A stretch of DNA of 64,000 nt from Druceiella hillmani (Eukaryota > Arthropoda > Insecta > Lepidoptera > Hepialidae), in assembly GCA_039881145.1 (NCBI GenBank), contig JAYKKI010000066.1:10369001-10433000 (forward strand), written 5' to 3'. The position numbers and the translations under genes were made by a program. Positions within the stretch are counted from its first letter, which is position 1; each line of letters starts with the position of its first letter. Under the pieces are notes generated by a model. It did no database searches, was not told where the DNA came from, and was given only the letters and a program-made list of their open reading frames with translations. Shown here piece by piece: positions 1-10,403 of this stretch.

Positions 1-399
1 TTATTCTTTTAATTCAAGCATAAAATAATGATGTTGAATCGGGAATTTTTCTTAATATATTTATTAAGGATCGATGTTTGAACTTCTTTCCTTCTTAAAT
101 GATGAACTAATTTTTGTAATTATAAAATTATTAGTTTTCTTCAATCACATTTTAATAATAGCATGTTAAATATATTAGTAACGTGCAGCCCAATATTATT
201 TTATACTATACCTGCAAACTTAAATGTTAGGTAAAGGTATTCTGGGAATAAATAGCTTATTATTACCATTATTAAGTTCTGCAGCAATTCTGAAACTAAT
301 GCCACCAATGTGAAAGAGTTTTTGATTGTCATACTTCTGTTCTTTCCATAGAAGGCCTATAAAGTTGGTTTAAAATATGTATATTGCTAGAGTCATATT

Positions 400-905
400 T
401 CCAGTGTCTGTCATTTTATTTAAATATGAAGTAGACATAAACATTCCTTGAGTTTGAATCATAATAATCTTAGATCATAATAGTTAGAACATAATAATCT
501 TAATGCCATATTTGTTAGGTTTATTGGGAATATACTTGTGAAATAAACAACGAGTTCTAAAGCCAACTACTTTTTCATGGTTAATCACATGAGAACTGAT
601 CTGGTACAATATCTTGCAATAGACAATAAATTTATCCCAAAAAATATCTTATTGATAGAAATTTATTTGATAGTCTCCTTTTTTGCTTGATAGATTTATT
701 GTTAAACAGATTATACATAAATGAGAAATCCAATGTTCCATTACCCATTTACGCCTTGAAAACATTGCTAATTTGGTCCGTGTCGAATAATATCCTGGTA
801 GAAAATAGATTATTTTTCACAGTCGGTGACTGGAGAAAAAGACCAAACATTGCTTTGTCAGATGAACTAGAAATTGTTTTGTACTTGTTATTTGTCATAT
901 ATACT
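400..905 (-). pseudogene. piggyBac-like transposase relic
   Basis: Conceptual minus-strand translation, crossing several frames, follows the piggyBac transposase core. From high to low coordinates: FSTRILFDTD (family xSTxELFD), then NNKSIKQKRRLSNKF with LSIRYF (family DDKSTRxxRxxxDKxxPIRxxW), then GFRTRC and YIPNKPNKYGIK (family GFRGRC...YIPNKPxKYGIK), then DSNSRNVYVYFIFK (family CDSxTxYVYNxxxYTGK, holding the second catalytic Asp). The family moves DNA by cut-and-paste at TTAA sites in the nucleus. This copy is dead: there are stops inside IYC and near the first catalytic Asp, frame changes, and a stop after YFIFK. The C-terminal half is not recognisable below about 400. No terminal repeats were found. 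Confidence 0.72.
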
Positions 906-1435
906 TAAGCATCGGCATATACTATATCTTTGTCAATCAGTTCAATACATTTCTTGTCATGACATATAAGTATCGGAACAATCATACCTCTTGTCTTATT
1001 TGTGAGTCCAGATTTTAAAAGTATACTTTTACTAGCTGATGCACAAATATTTGAGGTGTATGCATAAAATAAACAAGAAAAAATAAACATAATTTAGCAA
1101 CCGATCTATGGATCGGTTATTAAATTATGTTTATTTTTTCTAAAAATCTAGCGCTTACCAGAATGTATCGTTTGGTTATATTGCGAATAATCAGGGGGAT
1201 CATGATCTAATTGCTGAGAAATATCGTCATCAGAGTTTATAACCTTATTCCTATTACAATTACACTTAATTACATTCAAATTGTTGTTAGAAGATATAAA
1301 TGAGTCTTCTTTATTTTCATTAGAGTTTATCTGTAGATTTTCTTGTACATTTTCGTCCACTTCTGATTCCAAAATTCCATCACGTTGCCGCACAAACAAT
1401 ATATACATTAAATATAGTTTTGGAAACATCGGCAT
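906..1435 (-). pseudogene. possible N-terminal part of the piggyBac relic
   Basis: Two open stretches lie just upstream, in minus-strand sense, of the recognisable piggyBac core: 905-1090 (61 codons) and 1148-1435 (95 codons). The second is rich in Asp, Glu, Asn and Ser (ESEVDENVQENLQ, NSDDDISQQLDHDPP), like the acidic, poorly conserved N-terminus of piggyBac transposases. I see no diagnostic motif, so assignment rests on position, strand and composition. The 66-nt palindrome at 1076-1141 separates the two stretches and looks like a later insertion or local inversion. Confidence 0.35.
1076..1141. repeat. 66-nt near-perfect palindrome inside the piggyBac relic
   Basis: Arms 1076-1096 and 1121-1141 are perfect 21-bp reverse complements. 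After a 2-nt mismatch (GC against AT), 1099-1106 pairs with 1111-1118 (AACCGATC/GATCGGTT) around the loop TATG. No coding role is visible. It could be a mini-foldback element or a template-switch palindrome. Confidence 0.85.
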
Positions 1436-1914
1436 GTTATATGTCTTATTAAGTATGCTTCAACATAAAAATTGAACGATAAATATAATTGAACGATAAA
1501 TATATAATGATAAGTGCAATTGTAAGGCTGTTAATTTGAAACATATGATTATAGTAAATGTTAAAATTGGGGGTTTAGATGCGTAGTTTAGAATCGTACA
1601 TACATAGGCCGTCAATCAAACACTACCTTCTAATAGAAGGAAAAATTATTATGGAAATCCTACGTATGGAACTTAGCCAAGTTACCCATATTATAAAATG
1701 GTGTACATTGCTCCATGTGTGTATTTGGCAAATATAAATTCGACTTACATAAAATTCTTACAATTTTATTATGTCAAAATATTTACATTTTACTAAATGT
1801 AGGTATACGTAAAGCGTAATATTTCAGAACCATTAATCATTTTTAACTATATTTATATAATGTTAAGAAGTACATACGAATATCAATCGATATACTTAAA
1901 ATCAAATTTATATA

Positions 1915-2072
1915 TCCCCGTCCGCCCGCCTATAAATCCTCGACTGCGACGATTGATGTCGTTTGACGAAGGGGCGGAGGCGCTTAGTAATCATGTAGTG
2001 GTTATAATTAAGGTAAATTTACGCCTGTAAAATCACGTGATACAGCTAGTACTCTTATAAAACTAAACAAAA
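1915..2072 (+). promoter_or_regulatory. GC-rich island with GC boxes and TATA-like box, possible core promoter
   Basis: This is the most GC-rich patch of the window. It contains CCGCCCGCC, a TATAAAT beginning near 1931, a GGGGCGGAGG GC box and several CpGs, then a short leader up to an ATG at 2073. The arrangement fits a core promoter with a 5'UTR, but transcription and start site are inferred. An eroded GC-rich transposon end is an alternative. Confidence 0.3.
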
Positions 2073-2159
2073 ATGGCACCGGCATCCGCTTGTGGTTGTA
2101 ATAATAACCATAATCATAATAATAATAATAATCTTTTATCCGAGGATAAGATGTACTAA
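2073..2159 (+). CDS. candidate 28-codon ORF with good initiation context
   Basis: The ATG at 2073 sits in AACAAAAATGGC, a favourable insect initiation context, just after the GC island. The ORF reads MAPASACGC, then an Asn/His run encoded by AAT/CAT repeats (2100-2132), then LLSEDKMY and TAA. Low-complexity Asn runs are common in first exons of insect regulatory genes. No clear splice donor lies before the stop, and I recognise no family. It may be a short real ORF, a truncated first exon or chance. Confidence 0.25.
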   Translation: MAPASACGCNNNHNHNNNNNLLSEDKMY

Positions 2160-3713
2160 CATTTAAAAAATTTTAAAATGGACAAATTGTCTTGCAAACA
2201 AAGAGAGAAACATTGATCAATTCAATTACGCGTCTTAAATTTAATTCAAGCGAATTGGTATCACAAGTAAGTGACTATATCAGCGTGTGCAGTGATATAA
2301 TAAGAATCATCGATCCAGCCGGTTTACAGTTAACATCACCGATACACATACACACATACATATACATATGTATATATGCCTACATACATACAAAACTATA
2401 AATAATACTTTATACATTAAGTATGTATGGATGCAATAGAACGTACAATTCCGTAATTGTGTAAGTGTATATAATAGCTACATAGGAATATGTAGCTATT
2501 ATATACACTTACACAAATATAGGTTTATATGCGCGGCACAAGAATGCATACACTCCTCTGCACATCAAATACATATCTAAATAAACGTACTGCATAAATA
2601 TAAAACCGCACTTCCCTTACCTGAGTTCTCCTCACCTCTCCTGAATTTTTAAGTGACTGTTCTCGGAACGAATCCGTTGCAATTAAAATATTTAAGTCCC
2701 TTCCGAGGATCGTTTTTAGTACCTTGTTCCTTCAATAGTTATATTTATTGCGCGTGCCTGGCTATCGTTTTCGTTTATTTTGACATCTTACAAGATTTTC
2801 TCTTTTATTAAATCCTAATTCATTTTTGTGCCTGAGCTCTTCATCACCATGATCCTTAGCTTATACGATTCAAATAAACTCGAGGGTTTCCAATCACTGT
2901 TCATCGAAAAAAGTATATTTCCAAGTTTGTGTGCCATATTCAATATTCTGTTGAAGTAGTATTCAAAATTTTGATATGCTAAAAAAATTATCGTGCAAAG
3001 ATTTTGCAGTAACCCAAAACGTCGTGTAAGGACAAGGCTGTCGAAAGCACATGCCAGATTGTTCCAGACTTCTATTAAAGTCTGAGCGTTTTGTACACGA
3101 ACATGTATGTATCAGTCAGAAAAATAACAATGTATCAGAAAAATAAATTTTTGTTTTTGCCTGCAAATCTTATTTTCAATTTAAATTAACTGCTTCACTG
3201 TATTCAACACAATCCCACAATTCCTGGTGTTGAAGATAAGTTTTTTACCGCAAATTTCTACATGGAATAATTATCACGATCCAATAATTTCTCGATTAAT
3301 ATTAATGAATTTTTGAAGACATTTTACCTTGTGTTTTGACGCTGACAACTTGACAGTCCACGTGTTTATTGGTTATGATGTTCCGACAGCTTACTTTGCT
3401 TTTTTATTATTGCGCTGGTCTGACACTAAGGCTTCATGACACAAAACCGGTTGAATTGTTTTTGAGCTGGTGAAATCGCTTAGGTGATTGTTAAGATATT
3501 TCTGGATTAGGAATCCGGAAAAAGGGCCACCGCATCTCTTGATGTTAATGATCGGAGAAAAGAGGAAGTCTGATAAAAGAGTTGCAGTTAATTTATCCTG
3601 TACTATAAACTATGCAGGAAGTGTCGATATTACCCTAACCAAAATATATACAAAAGAAAAAAAAAAGATCTAATCGTATTGAACTATATGAATGAAAACA
3701 TGATATTGTGTAG
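2160..3713. other. AT-rich stretch without supported gene
   Basis: Apart from the perfect hairpin at 2457-2516, this holds only short ORFs (2192-2401 and 3488-3673) with no recognisable domain. The region 2600-2760 is slightly richer in C but shows no pattern I can name. Confidence 0.5.
2457..2516. repeat. perfect 28-bp hairpin with GGAA loop
   Basis: 2457-2484 is the exact reverse complement of 2489-2516, separated by GGAA. A 60-nt uninterrupted hairpin is in the size range of a miRNA precursor, but perfect pairing and high A+T are more typical of a young foldback or palindromic insertion. No flanking duplication was identified. Confidence 0.85.
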
Positions 3714-3751
3714 ATATGTTTGGCGTTAATTTTGTAGAAAATCATTATTCA
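3714..3751 (-). mobile_element. terminal fragment of the hammerhead-bearing repeat family
   Basis: These 38 bp match the outer end of the hammerhead repeat family: TTTGGCGTTAATTTTGTAG, then a diverged AAATTCATTATTCA. The same end is seen at 7240-7273, 7841-7880 and, reverse-complemented, at 52712-52752. The family sequence stops here, so this is a truncated solo end with no ribozyme. Confidence 0.6.
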
Positions 3752-3935
3752 TATTTGTTGCTATTTAACTAGCTCAGTCTTCATTTCCCAAATATGCATT
3801 ACCTTTTCTGAAATCTATTTCGGTATTCAAATTTTAAGACTCCTAAGCGGTTAGATCCGAATACCAAGAATTCACTCTCTGTAAATTGCTTGAAAGACCG
3901 TCTGAAAAAATTCTTCCACTCATATTCCTTTACTC

Positions 3936-3938
<3 letters not shown>

Positions 3939-3986
<48 letters not shown>
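3939..3986. repeat. (AT)24 microsatellite
   Basis: An uninterrupted AT dinucleotide run. It produces a Tyr-Ile repeat ORF on the minus strand that should not be annotated as a gene. Confidence 0.95.
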
Positions 3987-3989
<3 letters not shown>

Positions 3990-4097
3990 TATATTTATAT
4001 ATTACTTTTTTGTAATATTTTAAATTATAAATATTTTAATAGCGTGGGTTATGAATGTTTTCTGAGTCTTGTATATAATAAAATGTTAATATTTAGC

Positions 4098-4143
4098 CAT
4101 AGATTAGATTGGAAGAGAACAATATCTTCCGATCTAATCTATG
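4098..4143. repeat. 19-bp hairpin with 8-nt loop
   Basis: 4098-4116 pairs with 4125-4143 with one T-G mismatch (arm begins CATAGATTAGATTGGAAGA). No gene context is visible. Confidence 0.75.
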
Positions 4144-4149
4144 AAGTAA

Positions 4150-6400
4150 TAGGTTCACTAAATTTATTTACTTTACATGTTACAGTTTGAAACATATAAG
4201 TAAATTTAAGACTTAAATATAAAGATACTTTTAATAAAATATGTTTCGTAGTTTCAACAAATTTTGATGCAGATCTTCGAAAACATCTTTAGGTTTAATG
4301 AAACGAAAACTATTTAAATTATTTTTACAATGAACGGCGGCAATATAATTTTGATGTTTTTTTCAATATATTGGGGTAAAATTTAAAAATAAAACTATCG
4401 AATTTGAAACATTTACCTATATAAAATAAAGAAAATGTATTAAATTTTTTTCTGTTTTTAGATTTATAAGAATAGGTCGAAATTTTCAGTGAACATTTCA
4501 TTTGTAAATAGTATAAAATTAATCATGGATTCCTGCCTAGGAAATCATAATAAATTATTACAAGTAGAAATTGCGCTACGAGATTTTCTTACACACCTAT
4601 ACTTCATTCCATTTTAAAAATTATTATTTGTGAATAAAACAATTCGAAAGTTGTACTAAGGTGAATAGTGTAATATGAATTTATTTTGGTACTTATGAAC
4701 AAAATATATAATTTTTTAATTTGTATACATATTCACTTTTATAATATAAAATTAAAGTGAATACAAATGATGCCAAATATTGGCTTTAAAGTTTTTTTTT
4801 CAACCGTAGCTATCTAATAGAAAAAATAATCATGGAAAATAGACAGTCAAATAATAGCATAAACTTACTACCATCAAAAGACTACTGCCTTATGCTGTGA
4901 CAAAACATTTAAAAATAGTTTTATTTAGAAACAAAATGTCACAAAGTTTTTTTCTATATCTTTATGCCCAAATATCCTATATATTTATAAGTATATTGGT
5001 CATATAGCACCAATGTTCTATCTCGTTGACTACTTCTGTCTCGTTCAATCGTCACACTAGGAAGGCAGTCAAATATCGTCTATATCAAATCGAAACGATT
5101 TATGTAGACAATGCTCTTTAGAACATTATAAAATAAATGATATTTAAGTAACAGTATTTATGGGTATAAACTTTGTGCGTTTTAGAATACATAATATTTT
5201 TCAAAATGTTTGATATTTCTAACTTTTTTGTGATAGAGAGTCAGAGTCCATTTTTTCTCCTTTAGATATAGAAAATCATATTAGTTAAATATCCGCGTAA
5301 TATTAATATTTGTATCATTATTTATTATGACAGTTTATTAAGTTAAGATAGTGATTATAGTACTAGTATCAATAATATAATGGGTGAAACCGGATGAGTT
5401 ATTTGAATAGTGTGACAACTACATTTTAACTGCTCTCAAATTGGTTTGTTTAGAAAAATTCCCTCTTGGAATAAAATTGAATATAGGTACACATAAACAT
5501 TCTCATTATGATATTTACGAATATTAATATTGTTTTTCCCTTGGAAATATATTGAAATATATTTTTTATAGGCGTGAAATACCGTCAATTTTGCAGAAAC
5601 TTTGAAATTAAAATCATCGTTATAATTTGTAGATAAGCCTTAGATAAACTTCTAAGAATGCTGTTTTTTCCTAAATTTAACTTTAGAGGACAGAACTGAC
5701 TAAATTTTGCGGTCATTTTTAACAATATTTTTAATTTTTATTACATAAAAAAAACTCGTTTTGAAATTTCTACATTGGAGTACAGTTATTCTTACAGTTG
5801 ATGTACACCATATAATACATGGAAATAAAAAAAAGTCGAATTATTTATTTAATTTAAAAATTTCAAGGGAATATATATTAATTAAGATGCATGTCATATA
5901 CAGAATAACATTCTTTGCCATTGTATTGATTTTCATCAGCTCTTTGTGAGAAAAACACTTGTGACCATCAGATAGACGAATAGATGCGTGAGCGGTATTA
6001 TAAAGGTATTTTTTGTTTAGGTTCAAAAGAGTGGTTATATTTTCTTATTTATCCAAACATGTCAGAATATATATCGTGAAAAATAATAAATTATCTTATA
6101 TCGATGAACGATAGGGTTATAAATATTAAATGAATTACAACAAAAAACACTTTGAAAGTGTTTTTTTTTCTAAATTACCATTAATTGTAATTTAGGTTTT
6201 ATGGCTGTGAGGCTTAATACTTAAATAAAAATACTTCCTCTGAAATATTTTTTTTTGGTTGGAGATATTATTTTTTATTAACATTAAAGCCTGCCACTAG
6301 ATTCTTCAATCATGATAATGAATAATAAAAATAATTTCAAAATTTCACTAATATTTCAAAATATATCATCGGAATAAATATACATGTTGAGGTGAGATAA
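4150..6400. other. AT-rich stretch, no gene seen
   Basis: Short unrelated ORFs only (5761-5949 plus, 5841-6026 minus), with biased composition and no motif. It includes the perfect 12-bp palindrome at 6142-6166 followed by a T run, which resembles a bacterial terminator by chance but has no such role here. Confidence 0.5.
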
Positions 6401-6404
6401 AAGC

Positions 6405-6800
6405 CTTAACCACAGCCTGATTGGTTCACCCAACGATGTCGCTATCATCAGCAAAAGCCAATAGCTGGGTTGCCCTCCGTGAAAAAGTTATGCTTATGTA
6501 ACTATTAACAGAGGACAATTCAGCTGTGGGTATTTACTTGTATTTTCTTCACCCGTTTTTTCCAGAGCCAGATTAAATAATAGTCTCCTTGCCTCAGCCT
6601 TTTTTTAATATGGAAATGTTTTGAAAGATGCATCATTTTGATTCCATATTTCACATTTTTAGTCATTGTTATTAAGTATATCAATTTCTTTGGGGTGTAA
6701 AATTTCACCATTGCCTCGAGAAGCTTTTCTCTATTTATGCTCTCATATTAAGCTTTAAAATCAATGATGAGTTGTGGGAGTATATGTCATATTGCTTTGT
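6405..6800 (-). pseudogene. LINE reverse-transcriptase fragment
   Basis: Minus-strand translation across frames gives successive LINE RT motifs: a degraded SHNSSLILKLNMRA (family DFKxAYDSVNREKLW), then FTPKKLIYLITMTKN (family GIPxKLIRLIKMTMN), RLRQGD (family GVRQGD), LLFNLALEKTG (family LLFNLALEKVV) and finally QLLAFADDSDIVG, whose catalytic ADD is intact near 6446-6461. Stops and frameshifts break it. This reading resembles RTE/CR1-like non-LTR elements common in insects; the clade is not resolved. Only the palm domain is left, and neither endonuclease nor 3' tail is visible. Confidence 0.72.
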
Positions 6801-7238
6801 GCTTTCTTCAATTTTTCTAGTAGTTATAATCACCTGTATGGTTACCGAATGAAAAAAAATAGTCCCAACGTAGCTGAGGCACGTAAGAAGCAACTAAAAT
6901 GGATAACTAGCATTCGAGGGTATAGCCGGGCACACTGCCCCTGTAGAGGATATCTGGGGACTGACCCTCCAGATTAAGGGTTGAGCGCAGATCCAATCAC
7001 CCTGCCTCGAAAAACTTTCCCAATTCAGAAATCTGAAAAAGAAATCTCCGAACTTACACAACCCCGACGACTTGGCTGAAATTTAATAATCTAGAAAAAT
7101 GTAAGAAAATTTATTTTCTTCAGAATAATATTGACAATTGAAAAGTCGAAAACAATTTTAAAGGATTGATGGTCGGCATTCATTTTCATGATATTTGATG
7201 CCTGTTTATGTAATAAATTTAACAGTTTTCATTAATTT

Positions 7239-7345
7239 TGAATATATTTGGCGTTAATTTTGTAGAAATTCAAATCTAAGTCGTGGTAAAGAACTTAAAG
7301 AAAGTAGAAATAATACTACATCACGTAGTTTCATTTAATTGTGAG
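7239..7345 (+). mobile_element. hammerhead repeat copy, internally deleted
   Basis: It starts with the outer end in reverse orientation (GGCGTTAATTTTGTAGAAAT, about 7240-7273), then switches directly to the forward arm from the ribozyme cleavage region onward: GTCGTGGTAAAG, then AAAGAAAGTAGAAATAATAC, then ACTACATCACGTAGTTTC and the ATTTAATTGTGA edge. The ribozyme core and the whole interior are missing, leaving a minimal inverted element of about 107 bp. Confidence 0.65.
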
Positions 7346-7986
7346 TATTCGTTAATTATTTCATGGTTTTCAGTTAGTTAAACGTTAAATTTCTTTGAGA
7401 AAAAATAATGAGAGTGAAATTTTGAAAATACAGGATGAAGTTGGCAACGATGCAACACAAAAACAACACCATGAAGTGAATCACTATACATTTTTTTATC
7501 GATTTACGTGTCCGTAATTCTAGGCACATATTAGTATGAAAAAGTTTGATGAGAATATCGTCAAGCGATTATTTGATGACACAAAATTATACTGTGACTG
7601 CATTTGTTCGAATAATCGCACTAACATTCATATGTAAGTAAAAGAAAAAAATCATATTTATTCCATAAGGTTAATGTAAATACGTCATAGTTTATTTTTC
7701 AGCTGGCTTTTCGTTTTAAATCAATCATCTGTCAATCCGTTCCCAAACTATTGTGCAATAACATTATTGTCCTCTTGCTTACTAATTGAAAATTTACAGT
7801 GGTTTATATAATAAAATAAAAATTTATTAAAATATTAATTGAATATATTTGGCGTTAATTTTGTCAAAATTCATTATTCACAAATAAATTAAACTACGTG
7901 TAGTATTATTTCTAATAATAAAGTAGAAATAATACTACATCTATAACCTAGATGTAGTATTATTTCTACTTTATTTAAATCATTTA

Positions 7987-8024
7987 CCACGACCTAGGTT
8001 TCGTTGTATTACATCTTCAGGTGG
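7987..8024 (-). ncRNA. hammerhead ribozyme motif with shortened stem II
   Basis: Read on the minus strand: CCAC (stem I), CUGAAGA core, a stem-II segment of 11 nt instead of the 14 in the best copy, GAAA, CCUAGG, GUC and GUGG. The conserved core nucleotides are present, but the 3-nt loss makes stem II only weakly pairable, so activity is doubtful. Confidence 0.5.
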
Positions 8025-8052
8025 GCAATTGGCAAAGATTGGTAATTACCTA

Positions 8053-8090
8053 TTTGAAGGTGTTACAATACAACGAAACTTAGGTCGTGG
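8053..8090 (+). ncRNA. decayed hammerhead ribozyme motif
   Basis: The plus-strand partner of the motif at 7987-8024. The core CUGAAGA has become TTGAAGG, and stem III reads CTTAGG rather than palindromic CCTAGG. GAAA, GTC and GTGG persist. Loss of the invariant C3 and A9 predicts an inactive relic. Confidence 0.45.
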
Positions 8091-8720
8091 TAAATAATTT
8101 AAATAAAGTAGAAATTACAATACATAACTTAGTTTCGTTTAGTGGTGCAAAATAAATAAGTTTAATTATAAATATAAATCGAGAGATGAGTGGTATATTA
8201 TTTGATTTTTTTGCTGACTCTCCGTTTTTCTTTTATTATGATAAAGAAGTGTAACTTCTAACGCGCGTACATAAGTTCACGTGACTTTTTGGTACTTAAA
8301 ATCTCTTAGTCCTTTTTACAAATAAGCTAGGTGGAATAACCTTAAGCACTATTCGAGCAGCTTTATATGTGTAATAACCATACTAAGCCAAACAGAAATA
8401 AAAGGAGGAAAAATATAGATACATGTTATATATTCTTATTACACTGGTTGTACTATTAAATGTGTTTATAAATTATATCTGATTTATGTGTCTAAAATTA
8501 CTTTAGGTAGATTTGAGCTAAATTCGGAGTGGTAAAAATAAAAAGAAAAATAGTATATTTTCTTGTATTTTATTTATTAAAATAATATGATTACAGACTT
8601 AATAGAATTAATATTAAAAATTAATAACGTTACGTAACTTACACAATGCGAATCGACATTTAAAAGAAATAGTCATCATTTTAATGGGAGGGATATTCTT
8701 GATATATTGAGAGAAAATTA

Positions 8721-10403
8721 TCAATATTTGGCTTTTGTAAGGATTAACCGCAAATCTCCCCGTTTTGTGATACCCAATCTACTAATTTTTTTTTGTTAAT
8801 AGGTAACGACACTAAAACTTTTTTCGACAAGGTATGACGAGAAAAACGCTGTAAAAAGTTTTCTCGCAATTTTCCCCACCCCAGGATATTTGTCGCGTAT
8901 TTCTGCCTGCAGCCAAAATGTTTGATAGCCTGTTTTCAATTTCACCTACAGCTCCTCATTAGTGCTAAACTCGAGTACCTTCTCATGTAATATCACATTC
9001 ACCACTTCCGTTTCATCAAATGGATTTATGATCCATGGTGCTATTTCCATCGTCAGAATATCTTCAAATCTATTTTTGAAGTCATCGTGCAGGGCACTTA
9101 CATGTTGAACGTATGTCTGAATCAAGACGTTCTACTTGTGACAAGTTTGGAAACTGGGAAAATTTGCGCCGACTAATATTTTGCTCCATAAATTTAAATT
9201 TTCCAAAGAAACCTGGAAATAATTTTTTCATTCAATTTAGGCTATCCCCTTGTAACTGCAAGTTAATGTTATTAAATTTTTCAACTAAACTATCAAATGC
9301 ACGATGTTTGCTTTCAATTTGATCAGGTTTTCTTTTAAATTTGGATCTTTACTTTCCAGAAGCTTTAAAACTGATTAAAAAAGTAACTAAAATTTTGTTA
9401 AATCTGCACCTTTTGACAACTAGCGTAATTCAGTATTTAAGAGCAATCGTTAGAATCTTCATCATTTCCTACGCACTCTTGTGCAAATAAACGGGTATTC
9501 AACGCATCGCTTCTTATTTTGTTAACTGCTTTAATCACAAATTGAAACGATTAGTGCAATCTATGACTCAAATTTTTCGCTACCAGGTGTTGTCGGTGGA
9601 TGACATAATGAAATGTAGTTACTCCTGGTATAATTCTTTTAAGATGTTTTATAAACCCACGATATTGCCCGAAATGGCAGAAACTCTATCTGTTGGCACC
9701 AAAAAATTGTTTGGAAATGGAATCGATTTTTCCTTAAAAAAATAACTCAACACATTAAATAATAATTCGCCTTTAATTTCCTACTTTAAAGTTTTCACGA
9801 ATAACAGCTCTTCATTAATTTATTCGTTTATAACAAATCGATCATATGCCAATAATAATGCTTCATTATTAGGTAATGTTGACTCGTCCAGTCGTCCAGA
9901 TAATAATACAAAAAGCTTTCATCATCAATCATCAACATCAGAGCGCATTTCGTCAATACGTCTTTCTACAGTGTTGTTACCCAAAGGAATTATTTTGAAT
10001 ACGTCAAACAGAGGTTTGTGCAGAACAGTTTTTAAAACCTCTTCAACAGTGGGTAAACTGAACTGTTCTCCGATGGGGTGTGATTTTCCAGATTTCGCTA
10101 TAAGCAATGAGATATTGTAAGATGTCCGCAAGTCATCATTGGTACTTTGAGACATACTGTGCACGGTGGCTCTCTTTTCATATTTTTCCTTCAATATTTG
10201 AAAACATTTTAAATTTTTACCTATGTTATCAGGATGACACTTTCTTCGATGATCTTCGAGTTTTCATGGTTTCATAGATTCAGTGCTCAAAACTTGATTG
10301 CATAAAAGGCATATGAGGAATCGTTTTTCTGCCTTTGATGGAAGAAAACCAAATTTCAAATAATCAACACTATACTGTCGACATTTTTTTTAGATTCAGC
10401 CAT
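8721..10403 (-). pseudogene. hAT-family transposase relic, ZBED5/FAM200-like
   Basis: A nearly full-length but broken minus-strand reading starts at ATG 10403 (MAESKK, frameshift in an A run). In order: a BED zinc finger (YSVDYLKFGF, CLLC, DHRRKCHP giving C-x2-C and H-x4-H); YNISLLIAKSGKSHPIGEQF; IIPLGNNTVERRIDEM; LDEST; FNVLSYFF; HRQHLVAKNL; AVNKIRSDALNTRLFAQEC; ISRRKFSQFPNLS; FKNRFEDILTMEIAPWIINP; KTGYQTFWLQAEI; YPGVGKIARKL; SSYLVEKSFS; KRGDLRLILTKAKY then stop at 8721. The last block is the hAT C-terminal dimerisation region. Internal stops (for example MKP-stop-KL in the finger) and frameshifts make it non-functional. About 560 codons fits the family. ORFs on the plus strand here are shadows. 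Confidence 0.88.

Larger units (their letters stand above)
7841..8145. mobile_element. hammerhead repeat copy with head-to-head ribozyme motifs, rearranged
   Basis: The left outer end (GAATATATTTGGCGTTAATT) is followed by the reverse arm, an extra inverted duplication of the TAGTATTATTTCTACTTT block (7901-7975), a minus-strand hammerhead motif, a short interior (8021-8050), a decayed plus-strand hammerhead motif and a forward arm that fades after about 8140. Both arms have drifted more than in the 52.3-kb copy, so this insertion is older. Confidence 0.7.

Noticed and set aside
6142..6166. Perfect 12-bp palindrome followed by a T run, like a bacterial terminator
   Set aside because: The setting is eukaryotic and there is no upstream gene; A/T runs produce such structures by chance.
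9113..9745. Two plus-strand ORFs (69 and 67 codons)
   Set aside because: Antisense to the hAT transposase relic, which explains their openness.
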